This document shows, piece by piece, positions 51,378 through 58,680 of a DNA stretch of 64,000 nucleotides. The notes beneath the pieces are model-generated. The model was not told the DNA's origin. It made no database searches and saw only the letters and a program-made list of their open reading frames with translations. The stretch comes from Oscillospiraceae bacterium (lineage in GTDB: Bacteria > Bacillota > Clostridia > Oscillospirales > Ruminococcaceae). Location of the stretch: the NCBI GenBank assembly GCA_017399765.1, contig JAFQBH010000028.1:62001-126000 (forward strand). The letters are read 5' to 3'. Both the position numbers and the translations under genes were made by a program. The number at the start of each line of letters is the position of its first letter. Position 1 is the stretch's first letter.

Positions 51378-53777
51378 TTATTTTGCAACGAAGTTGACGA
51401 GTTTTCCGGGAACGCAGATTTCTTTGATAATGGTTTTTCCTTCAAGTTCTGCTGCGGCGGCTTCTTTTGCTGCTGCGATGCAGGTATCTTTATCTGCGTC
51501 TGCGGCAACATTCATTCTTGCTTTGATTTTTCCGCAGATCTGAACTACCATTTCGATGGTTGCGTCAACACATTTTGCTTCATCGTAAGCGGGCCAATCC
51601 TGTTTACAGAGGAGTTCGGAATGACCGAGAACTTCCCAGAGCTCTTCGGTGATATGGGGTGCAAAGGGATTGAGAAGAGTAAGGAAGAGTTCGTATTCAT
51701 CTTTGGTGATGCTTCCGGTGGCGGTGATATCGTTGATAAGGCTCATCATTGCGGCGATTGCGGTGTTTGCTTTAAGGTTATCAACGTCTTCGCCGACCTT
51801 TTTGATGGTCTTGTGGAAATTGCTTTCGAGTTCGCTGCGGATTCCTTCGCCGGACATGATATCCTGAAGAGCCCATACTCTGTCGAGGAAGCGTTTGCAG
51901 CCTTTGATGGAGTTGGTGTTCCAGGGAGCGGCTTTTTCAAAGTCGCCGATGAACATTTCGTAAAGGCGGAGGGTATCTGCGCCGTAATCACGGATTACAT
52001 CATCGGGGTTTACTACGTTTCCGCGGGATTTGGACATTTTCTCGTTGTTTTCGCCAAGGATCATTCCGTGGCTGGTACGTTTGGAATAGGGTTCCTTGGT
52101 GGAAACTGCGCCAATGTCATAAAGGAATTTATGCCAGAAGCGGCTGTAAAGCAGGTGGAGAGTGGTGTGTTCCATACCTCCGTTGTACCAATCTACAGGC
52201 ATCCAGTAATCAAGAGCTTCTTTGGAAGCAATTCCGGTGGTGCAGGTGGGGTCGCAATAGCGGATGAAATACCAGGAAGAACCTGCCCACTGGGGCATGG
52301 TATCGGTTTCGCGGTGTGCATGGCCGCCGCAGCAGGGACAGGTTGTTTCAACCCAATCGGTCATGGTGGAAAGAGGGCTTTCGCCGGTATCGGTGGGTTC
52401 GTAAGATTCAACTTCCGGAAGGAGAAGAGGAAGCTGGTCTTCCGGAACAGGCTGCCAGCCGCATTTTTCGCAATAGATCATCGGGATGGGCTCGCCCCAA
52501 TATCTCTGACGGCTGAATACCCAGTCGCGGAGTTTGTAGTTGACTTTTGCGTGGCCGATGCCTTCTTTTTCAAGGTATTCGATCATTGCTTTTTTGGCTT
52601 CCTCAACGGTCATTCCGTCTTCAAAGCCGGAGTTTACCATGATTCCCTCATTGCAGTCGGTATATGCTTCTTCCTCAACGTTGCCGCCTTTTACGACTTC
52701 GATTATCGGAAGACCGAATTTTTTAGCAAACTCCCAGTCGCGGGTATCGTGTGCCGGAACGGCCATGATAGCACCGGTTCCGTAGGAAGTGAGAACGTAG
52801 TCGGAAATAAAAATCGGGATTTCTTTTCCCGTAACGGGGTTGATGCCTTTAACGCCTTTGAGCATTACGCCGGTTTTGTCTTTTGCAAGTTCGGTACGTT
52901 CAAAGTCGGATTTTTTCGCGGCTTCTGCCTGATATGCTCTTACTTCGTCGATATTTTCAAGTCTATCAGCCCATTTTTCGATATATGCGTGTTCCGGGCT
53001 CATTACCATATAGGTTGCGCCGAAAAGGGTGTCGCAGCGGGTGGTATAAACGGTGAGAACGTCGCCGAGGGTGGTGTTGAAGTTAACTTCCGCGCCGGTG
53101 GAACGGCCTATCCAGTTTTTCTGGGAGGTTTTTACTCTTTCGATGTAATCGACTTCGTCGAGGTCATCGATAAGGCGCTGGGCATATTCGGTGATTTTGA
53201 GCATCCACTGGGATTTGACTTTGTGGACAACTTCGCTTCCGCAGCGTTCGCAAACGCCGTTTACAACTTCTTCGTTTGCAAGAACAACTTTACAGCCGGT
53301 GCACCAGTTTACGTTTGCCTCTTTTTTATAAGCAAGACCACGTTTGAAAAGCTGGATGAAAATCCACTGGGTCCATCTGTAATAGTTGGGGTCGGTGGTG
53401 TTGATTTCGCGGTCCCAATCGAAGGAAAGTCCGAGGGATTTGAGCTGGGCTTTGAAATGGTCAACGTTGTTTTTGGTTACAATTTCGGGATGGATGTGGT
53501 TTTTGATTGCAAAGTTTTCGGTAGGAAGACCGAAAGCGTCCCAGCCCATGGGATAAAGGACGTTATAGCCCTGCATTCTCTTTTTTCTGGAAACAATATC
53601 CAAAGCGGTGTAGGAACGGGGATGTCCTACGTGAAGTCCCTGTCCGGAAGGATAGGGGAATTCAACAAGTCCATAAAATTTGGGCTTGGAATAATCGGTG
53701 GTTGCGGCATAGGGTTTCTTTTCGTCCCAGATGTCCTGCCACTTCTTTTCAATTGCGGCGTAATCATAGCCTTTCAT
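51378..53777 (-). CDS. leuS: leucyl-tRNA synthetase
   Basis: Charges tRNA-Leu. The 799-residue product has the HIGH signature as [17 protein letters not shown] (about 37-53), a zinc-type CTGC...CERC motif (about 160-180), the CP1 editing domain with [16 protein letters not shown], and KMSKSRGNV near 560. It ends with the anticodon-binding domain. Length fits the bacterial enzyme. A leucine T-box leader lies upstream, and a paired repeat element of about 150 bases sits between the leader terminator and the start codon. Confidence 0.97.
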   Translation of the reverse strand: MKGYDYAAIEKKWQDIWDEKKPYAATTDYSKPKFYGLVEFPYPSGQGLHVGHPRSYTALDIVSRKKRMQGYNVLYPMGWDAFGLPTENFAIKNHIHPEIVTKNNVDHFKAQLKSLGLSFDWDREINTTDPNYYRWTQWIFIQLFKRGLAYKKEANVNWCTGCKVVLANEEVVNGVCERCGSEVVHKVKSQWMLKITEYAQRLIDDLDEVDYIERVKTSQKNWIGRSTGAEVNFNTTLGDVLTVYTTRCDTLFGATYMVMSPEHAYIEKWADRLENIDEVRAYQAEAAKKSDFERTELAKDKTGVMLKGVKGINPVTGKEIPIFISDYVLTSYGTGAIMAVPAHDTRDWEFAKKFGLPIIEVVKGGNVEEEAYTDCNEGIMVNSGFEDGMTVEEAKKAMIEYLEKEGIGHAKVNYKLRDWVFSRQRYWGEPIPMIYCEKCGWQPVPEDQLPLLLPEVESYEPTDTGESPLSTMTDWVETTCPCCGGHAHRETDTMPQWAGSSWYFIRYCDPTCTTGIASKEALDYWMPVDWYNGGMEHTTLHLLYSRFWHKFLYDIGAVSTKEPYSKRTSHGMILGENNEKMSKSRGNVVNPDDVIRDYGADTLRLYEMFIGDFEKAAPWNTNSIKGCKRFLDRVWALQDIMSGEGIRSELESNFHKTIKKVGEDVDNLKANTAIAAMMSLINDITATGSITKDEYELFLTLLNPFAPHITEELWEVLGHSELLCKQDWPAYDEAKCVDATIEMVVQICGKIKARMNVAADADKDTCIAAAKEAAAAELEGKTIIKEICVPGKLVNFVAK

Positions 53778-53805
53778 TTTTCGGTTCCTCCAGTTTAACT
53801 AAAAT

Positions 53806-53957
53806 GCGCCCCTTGTTAAAGGGGAGAGGGCCACATCGCGTAAGCGGTGGCGAGGGGATTCTTTTTTGTGCTGAGCTCTTTGTTGTGGCGGAAATCTTTA
53901 CAGAATCCCTCCACCGTGCGTACCGCAACGGTCCCCCTCCCTTTAGACAAGGGAGGC
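53806..53957. repeat. paired inverted repeat element, family A, short spacer
   Basis: The left end (53806-53861) is identical over 56 bases to 28779-28834. The right end (53903-53957) has the opposite-facing hairpins and ends GACAAGGGAGGC. About 41 bases lie between them. It is inserted between the leuS T-box terminator and leuS. Confidence 0.78.
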
Positions 53958-53960
53958 AAT

Positions 53961-54232
53961 AAAAAAATCCCGTCTTTCGCAAAACGAAAGACGGGAGCAT
54001 AATTTTACCCGCGGTACCACTTTCTTTGGCGCAAAAGCGCCCGGCTCAAATTCCGTATAACGGCGGCGCCGTCCGGTTTTACTTTTGCGGAAAACCGCAA
54101 TTTCTTCCGGCTGCTCGAAAGTGAGTTCATCTGCTTTTTCAATGCCGCATTTCACCAAAACTGCGGCTCTCTTTGATTGAAAAAACAAATTACTTGTTCT
54201 TTGTCAAAGCATTTAAGCTATTTAAACACATT
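53961..54232 (-). promoter_or_regulatory. T-box leader of leuS (specifier CUC)
   Basis: Senses uncharged tRNA-Leu. On the minus strand: AACAAGTAAT and AAAGAGAGCCGC of stem I, a likely specifier CTC at 54125-54123 in GATGAACTCACT, the T-box AAGTGGTACCGCGG around 54009-54020, and a terminator with stem TCCCGTCTTTCG and complement (53968-53996) and T7. CUC is read by tRNA-Leu(GAG), the tRNA encoded at 10065-10148. Downstream lies leuS. Exact ends are estimated. Confidence 0.9.
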
Positions 54233-54238
54233 AAAATT

Positions 54239-54268
54239 ATAATAACAAGATTAAAGGGGCTTTGTCAA
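54239..54268 (-). promoter_or_regulatory. promoter of the leuS leader
   Basis: On the minus strand TTGACA (54268-54263), an 18-base spacer and TATTAT (54244-54239). Confidence 0.65.
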
Positions 54269-54309
54269 GGGATTTTTGAAATTTTGCGCAGCGACCCTTC
54301 GGGTTACCT

Positions 54310-54365
54310 GTTAATCCCTCTTCAGTCATTTCCTTCGGAAATGCTACCTTCCCCTCTGGGAAGGC
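54310..54365 (-). repeat. diverged family B two-hairpin repeat
   Basis: On the minus strand GCCTTCCCAGAGGGGAAGG, a second hairpin (CATTTCC with GGAAATG) and GAGGGATTAAC. It combines the family B outer stem with a family A-like inner border. It lies just beyond the rsfS stop. Confidence 0.5.
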
Positions 54366-54370
54366 TTATT

Positions 54371-54727
54371 TTATTCTTCCTCGAAATTGATTTCCTCGAT
54401 TTTTGCGTCGGACCAAAGTCTTTCAAGGGAATAGAATTCGCGGACTTCGTCGTTGAAGATATGGACGATTACGCTTGCGTAGTCCATGAGGATCCAGCTT
54501 GCGGAAGAATAGCCTTCAACTCTCTGGGGTGCGATTCCGTCCTCATGGCCGAGTGCGAAATCGATTTCATCGGAAAGGGACTGGACGTGGCTTTTGTTGG
54601 TTGCAGAAGCAATTACAAAATAATCGCCGATGCTGCTGATTTCGCCGATTTTGAGCACGCGAAGTCCGATTGCTTTTTTGCTGTCAAGGATTTTTGCAAT
54701 TCTAAGTGCAAGTTCTCTGGATTCCAT
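54371..54727 (-). CDS. rsfS: ribosome silencing factor RsfS
   Basis: Binds L14 and blocks subunit joining in starvation. From ATG at 54727 the 118-residue product has the Iojap signature GDYFVIASATNKSHVQSLSDEI and the C-terminal YSSASWILMDYASVIVHIFNDEVREFYSLERLW, typical of the family. It starts 4 bases after yqeK, the order nadD-yqeK-rsfS being conserved in Firmicutes; here a lipoprotein gene is inserted between nadD and yqeK. A start 7 codons earlier is possible but would overlap yqeK. Confidence 0.94.
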   Translation of the reverse strand: MESRELALRIAKILDSKKAIGLRVLKIGEISSIGDYFVIASATNKSHVQSLSDEIDFALGHEDGIAPQRVEGYSSASWILMDYASVIVHIFNDEVREFYSLERLWSDAKIEEINFEEE

Positions 54728-54731
54728 TAGG

Positions 54732-55343
54732 TCATTTCCTTTCTTCAAATGTTATCAAAACGTTTTTATATTCTTCCAAAAGCGCTTCGGTATCCTTTCC
54801 TTTCGGAAAACCGCGTCTTTCAAGGTCACCGGCTATCCAGCGGACGCCATAGGCAATTCCCTGGTCAAGGTCAAAATCTGTAAGATTGCGGGTATATTCC
54901 GCATCGGGATAGTTTCTTTCTGCGCTTGTCAAATCTGCCATATATATAACTTTTTCAAGAATGCTCATATTCCCTCTTCCGGAAGTGTGGTAACGCACCG
55001 CGTTGAGCACGTCTTTATCAGTAACTCCGAGTTCGTGCTCACAATATACCGCTCCGGCAATCGAATGCCAAAGCGCCGGAGATTTAAGGGTATCTTCGTC
55101 AAGTTCGATTCCGGCATTTTTGATTATTGAGAGTTGTTCTTCGTTGGGTATACCCTTGCAGATATCGTGGACAAGTCCCGCAAACTCGGCTTTTTTAGGG
55201 TCTGCACCGTATTTTTTTGCAAGAAACACAGCTCTTTTTGCAACGTTCAGGGAATGAGCATATCGGTGCTCGTTCATTCTTGATTTGAGCACCGATTTTA
55301 GTTCTTCTTCCGGAAGGCGGCAGAATTTTTCGGTATCCATCAT
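54732..55343 (-). CDS. yqeK: YqeK-type HD domain hydrolase (Ap4A hydrolase)
   Basis: Symmetrical Ap4A hydrolase of the HD family. The product has RYAHSLNVAKRAVFLA (first His), GLVHDICKG (HD pair), LWHSIAGAVY and VRYHTSGRGNM, the metal ligands of YqeK. Start: ATG at 55343 overlaps the stop of the lipoprotein gene, and a second ATG follows at once; either gives about 203 residues. Open frame further upstream has no ribosome-binding site. It is part of the nadD to rsfS cluster. Confidence 0.92.
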   Translation of the reverse strand: MMDTEKFCRLPEEELKSVLKSRMNEHRYAHSLNVAKRAVFLAKKYGADPKKAEFAGLVHDICKGIPNEEQLSIIKNAGIELDEDTLKSPALWHSIAGAVYCEHELGVTDKDVLNAVRYHTSGRGNMSILEKVIYMADLTSAERNYPDAEYTRNLTDFDLDQGIAYGVRWIAGDLERRGFPKGKDTEALLEEYKNVLITFEERK

Positions 55344-56326
55344 TCCGCCTCTTCTTCCGCAGGATAAGTTGCGATGGCCTCGACCGCTGCCGGAAGATAG
55401 AAGCCGCGGCCGCAATCGATAATTTCGGAACTTGTTTCCGTTACTGCAAAAGTAATGTAGAAACAGTCCTCATAAGCGCCGAAGAAGTTAAGGTGAAGTA
55501 TTCCGTTTTCGCGGAGCATTATGCTGTGGAAATATCCGGCTTCTTCCGCTATAAAGTCAAGTTCTTCTTCGGTGGCATTCGGATAATATTTTGCAAGAAG
55601 CTCGTCGGTAAGGCCCTGTTTATAGATAATATCCATAACGTCGGAACCGGCTTCATATTTGCGAAGGTCCGCACGGCGAAGGGAATCGTCCGCGCCGTAT
55701 TCGTAAAATTCGCCGTCTTTGATATAGAACCAATATTTCTTGGTCGTGGGTTCTTCCTGTTTTGCAAGTTCCTCTTCCTCAAAATAATCATAAGAGGTGA
55801 ATTCAGCGGTAAAATCGGTTCCGCCCTGATATTCAAGTTTGCTGAACATTCCGGAAACAGCGGTTTCGTAAACTTTACTGTTTTCAATTCCGAAAACATA
55901 GGTAAGTCCGTCATCATAGTTTTCCGCAAAAAGGAAAACCGCATCTTCAACGTTTACGATTTCGGGGTTTTCCCATTTTCCGCTTTCTTTAAGTTCTGCG
56001 GCATAGTTTTCGTTAACGTACCAAAGGACGCCCTCAAGATATTCCGCACCGGCTTTTCCGCAAAAAGCAAAAGCTTCGGATGTTCCGTCGCCGTCAAAAT
56101 CGTCGAACTGGAACCAGATGGTCTGGCCTTCGCTGTATTCGTTCAGCTTATCGCGGATAACTTCTTCCGCGTCAACGTTTCTAAGCTGTTTTTCCACGTC
56201 AACTTTTCCCACAAGGTCATCAAGAAAACCTTCATAGCTTTCTCTCCAACCGCCGGAACAGGCCGAAAGCATCAGCACCACAAGAACCGTCATTGCGGCG
56301 AAAAGTATCATTGTTTTTTTAAGCAT
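55340..56326 (-). CDS. hypothetical lipoprotein in the nadD-yqeK cluster (328 aa)
   Basis: No family recognised. The N-terminus MLKKTMILFAAMTVLVVLMLSACSGG is a lipoprotein signal with lipobox LSAC. The mature part contains FQFDDFDGDGTSEAFAFCGKAG, similar to the VCBS/EF-hand-like DxDGDGxxE loops of secreted proteins, so calcium binding is possible. The rest is acidic with many aromatic residues. AGGAGG precedes the ATG. It splits the usual nadD-yqeK-rsfS order and its stop overlaps yqeK by 4 bases, so it is translationally coupled. Confidence 0.75.
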   Translation of the reverse strand: MLKKTMILFAAMTVLVVLMLSACSGGWRESYEGFLDDLVGKVDVEKQLRNVDAEEVIRDKLNEYSEGQTIWFQFDDFDGDGTSEAFAFCGKAGAEYLEGVLWYVNENYAAELKESGKWENPEIVNVEDAVFLFAENYDDGLTYVFGIENSKVYETAVSGMFSKLEYQGGTDFTAEFTSYDYFEEEELAKQEEPTTKKYWFYIKDGEFYEYGADDSLRRADLRKYEAGSDVMDIIYKQGLTDELLAKYYPNATEEELDFIAEEAGYFHSIMLRENGILHLNFFGAYEDCFYITFAVTETSSEIIDCGRGFYLPAAVEAIATYPAEEEAE

Positions 56327-56346
56327 TTTTTGCCTCCTGGTTTCGG

Positions 56347-56946
56347 TCAGTTATAATAAAGATAATGATCCCATATATAATCATCAACGCCTTCGGGAAC
56401 CATTGAGGAAATATCGTCCGCTCTCCGGACAGTTTCTCTTACGGAAGTTGATGAAATTTCCTTGACGTCGATCGGCACTATCACAACAGAAGCTCCATAG
56501 CTTCGGAGAACAGCCGCTTCCGCTTCAAGCGCGGAATCATCCTCCCAGTTTCTTGCGGCAACCGCAAGGGTGGCTTCCTCGGTGATTTTGTGCCAGGCAT
56601 ACCAGCGCCGGAAATAAAGGAGCATATCACCGCCCATGAGCAGGAAAAATTCGTCATCGGGATAGATTTCCCGAAGCTGGGCAATGGTATCCGCCATATA
56701 TCCTTCGTCCTCGCGCTTTATTTCGATATCGGAAATTTCGAAGCCTTCGAGTTTTCCGAAAGCAAGGTTGCACATATTCATTCTGTGTTCCGAAGGAGTC
56801 ATTGCAAGTCCTTTTTTATGGGGCGGCTGATAGGCCGGAATCACGATTATCTTATCGAGAGAAAGTTCCTCCTTAAAATTCAGCGCGGCATTGACATGCC
56901 CCACATGGACCGGGTCAAAACTTCCTCCGTAAATACCGATTCTCAT
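56347..56946 (-). CDS. nadD: nicotinate-nucleotide adenylyltransferase
   Basis: Makes nicotinate adenine dinucleotide in NAD synthesis. The 199-residue product has GGSFDPVHVGHVNAA with HVGH at 14-17, IVIPAYQPPHKKG, FFLLMGGDMLLYFRRW and the C-terminal EISSTSVRETVR, all NadD motifs. Length fits. AAAAGGAG precedes the ATG. It follows yhbY and leads the lipoprotein-yqeK-rsfS genes. Confidence 0.95.
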   Translation of the reverse strand: MRIGIYGGSFDPVHVGHVNAALNFKEELSLDKIIVIPAYQPPHKKGLAMTPSEHRMNMCNLAFGKLEGFEISDIEIKREDEGYMADTIAQLREIYPDDEFFLLMGGDMLLYFRRWYAWHKITEEATLAVAARNWEDDSALEAEAAVLRSYGASVVIVPIDVKEISSTSVRETVRRADDISSMVPEGVDDYIWDHYLYYN

Positions 56947-56966
56947 TGGTTTCTCCTTTTTTTAAA

Positions 56967-57260
56967 TCAGGGAAGAATGATTTTGGGTTCCTTAAGGTTG
57001 CGTTTGTAAACGACAAATTTTCTGCCGATTACCTGAACGGCTTCGCAGCCTTTGATTCCGTTCATAACAAGCTCGATCGCTTCTTTTGAGGAAACGGGAG
57101 AAGTTTCGAGAACGGAAACTTTTACGATTTCTCTTGCGTCAAGAGCTTCATTAATGTTGCCGATTACGGATTCGGTAACGCCTTCTTTGCCGACAGTTAC
57201 AACTGCGGGGATCCCGTTTGCAAGGCTGCGGAGATAGGCGCGCTGTTTGGTAGTGATCAT
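56967..57260 (-). CDS. YhbY family RNA-binding protein (CRM domain)
   Basis: A 97-residue single CRM-domain protein that associates with pre-50S ribosomal particles in other bacteria. It starts MITTKQRAYLRSLANGIPAVVTVGKEG and has VIGNINEALDAREIVKVSVL and the C-terminal CEAVQVIGRKFVVYKRN, the GxxG-type RNA-binding signature of the family. It lies 20 bases upstream of nadD, as in many Firmicutes. AAGGAGAA precedes the ATG. Confidence 0.95.
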   Translation of the reverse strand: MITTKQRAYLRSLANGIPAVVTVGKEGVTESVIGNINEALDAREIVKVSVLETSPVSSKEAIELVMNGIKGCEAVQVIGRKFVVYKRNLKEPKIILP

Positions 57261-57306
57261 TAAAATTTCTCCTTATTGTATATTAACTTTTTGTTGGTTT
57301 CGTGTT

Positions 57307-58209
57307 TTAGTCAAAAATAGCTTTTGCAAAAGCTTCCGGATCAAAAGGCTGAAGGTCCTCCGCCTTTTCGCCGACACCGATGAATTTTATCGGAATATCA
57401 AGTTCTTTTCGGATTCCGATAACAACGCCGCCTCTGGCGGTGCCGTCGAGTTTTGTAAGAACGATTCCGGTTATGGGGCATGCGTTTCCGAATTCCCTTG
57501 CCTGGTTAAGGGCATTCTGTCCGGTGGTTCCGTCAAGAACAAGAAGGGTTTCAACGGAGGATTCCGGAGCTTCCCTTTCGATAACTCTGCCGATTTTTGC
57601 AAGTTCGTCCATAAGACCTTTTTTGTTCTGAAGTCTTCCTGCGGTGTCGCAGATAATAACGTCGGCTTTTCTTGCTTTTCCCGCGGCGATTGCATCAAAA
57701 ACGACTGCAGCCGGGTCGGAACCTTCGGAATGTTTTATAAGTTCCGCACCGCATCTGTCGGTCCAGACTTCAAGCTGGTCGATAGCCGCTGCGCGGAAGG
57801 TATCCGCCGCGGCAACAACAACTTTTTTGCCTTCATCCATAAAGTTTTTTGCAAGTTTTCCGATGGTGGTGGTTTTTCCCGCACCGTTTACTCCGATCAT
57901 CATAATGATCGCGGGTTTATTTTCAATATTGAGTTCCTGGCCGCCGCGAAGCATTTCCGCAACAACTTCGTACATCATTTCGCGGACTTTTTCCGGATCG
58001 GAAACTCCTTCTTTTTTAACTCTTTTGCGAAGTTCTTCACAAATTGCGCCTGCAGTTACCGCACCGGTGTCCGCAAGGACAAGAGCTTCCTCAAGTTCAT
58101 CAAAAAGATCTTCATCAACGTGTCCCCCGGAAAAAACGTCATCAAAACGTTCTTTAAGGGAATCTCTTGTTTTTTTAAGTCCCTCGCTGATTTTGCTGAA
58201 AAATCCCAA
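57307..58209 (-). CDS. ftsY: signal recognition particle receptor FtsY
   Basis: GTPase that receives SRP-ribosome complexes at the membrane. The 300-residue product lacks the long acidic A domain of E. coli and starts directly with the N domain. G domain motifs: [15 protein letters not shown] (G1), [20 protein letters not shown] (G3), [10 protein letters not shown] (G4) and [14 protein letters not shown] at the end. The start is TTG at 58209 with AGGAGG 9 bases upstream. SRP RNA is encoded at 7.8 kb in the same window. Confidence 0.96.
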   Translation of the reverse strand: MGFFSKISEGLKKTRDSLKERFDDVFSGGHVDEDLFDELEEALVLADTGAVTAGAICEELRKRVKKEGVSDPEKVREMMYEVVAEMLRGGQELNIENKPAIIMMIGVNGAGKTTTIGKLAKNFMDEGKKVVVAAADTFRAAAIDQLEVWTDRCGAELIKHSEGSDPAAVVFDAIAAGKARKADVIICDTAGRLQNKKGLMDELAKIGRVIEREAPESSVETLLVLDGTTGQNALNQAREFGNACPITGIVLTKLDGTARGGVVIGIRKELDIPIKFIGVGEKAEDLQPFDPEAFAKAIFD

Positions 58210-58232
58210 AGTTTGTTCCTCCTTTTTATTGA

Positions 58233-58282
58233 GCCTCCCTTGCCTAAAGGGAGGTGTCAGCCGAAGGCTGACGGAGGGATTC
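58233..58282 (+). repeat. family A repeat end, left border of DUF559 cassette
   Basis: GCCTCCCTTGCCTAAAGGGAGG, a second hairpin (GTCAGCC with GGCTGAC), then GGAGGGATTC. With 58632-58678 it forms an inverted pair around the DUF559 gene, whose stop codon falls inside this repeat. Confidence 0.75.
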
Positions 58283-58627
58283 CTTTACAAATTCATCAAT
58301 GAATCTGCAGATTCCCTCAAAATTATGATTTATCTCACCGTTTGGAATTTTAAAAACGGTCAAATTACGTTTTTCAATATGCTCGGTACGGATTTTATCT
58401 TTCAAAAGTCCGTCCTTTGTATAATGCTGACTTCCGTCAAGTTCAATTACAAGCCTTGCTCTGTGGCAATAAAAATCGGCAATGTAATCATCGATTATTT
58501 TCTGGCGAAGAAAACGGACGGGATATCCTTTCAGAAAATCATACCAAAGATGTTTTTCTTCTTTGGTCATGTTTTTTCGAAGTGCTTTTGCATTTTCAGT
58601 AAGCTTTGGATTATGCTGGTAATTCAT
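58244..58627 (-). CDS. DUF559 domain (endonuclease-like) protein carried between repeats
   Basis: A 127-residue protein with the DUF559 pattern: [54 protein letters not shown], matching the D...ExD core of Vsr/PD-(D/E)xK-like nucleases. Asp, Glu and the QHY box are all present. The start ATG follows GGAGGG 8 bases upstream, and that SD lies inside the right repeat; the last residues and the stop lie inside the left repeat. It sits as a unit between ftsK and ftsY. DNA cleavage is expected from family resemblance, not shown. Confidence 0.88.
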   Translation of the reverse strand: MNYQHNPKLTENAKALRKNMTKEEKHLWYDFLKGYPVRFLRQKIIDDYIADFYCHRARLVIELDGSQHYTKDGLLKDKIRTEHIEKRNLTVFKIPNGEINHNFEGICRFIDEFVKESLRQPSADTSL

Positions 58628-58631
58628 TTAT

Positions 58632-58678
58632 GAATCCCTCCACCGCTTCGCGGTCCCCCTCCCTTTGACAAGGGAGGC
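58632..58678 (-). repeat. family A repeat end, right border of DUF559 cassette
   Basis: On the minus strand GCCTCCCTTG, complement AAAGGGAGG, a hairpin ACCGC-GAA-GCGGT, then GGAGGGATTC, the opposite-facing partner of 58233-58282. It ends 3 bases before the ftsK stop codon. Confidence 0.75.
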
Positions 58679-58680
58679 TT

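Noticed and set aside
51621..53798. Open frame of 725 aa on the plus strand opposite leuS
   Set aside because: Antisense to an undoubted leuS; no SD, odd composition, and caused by the same codon bias.
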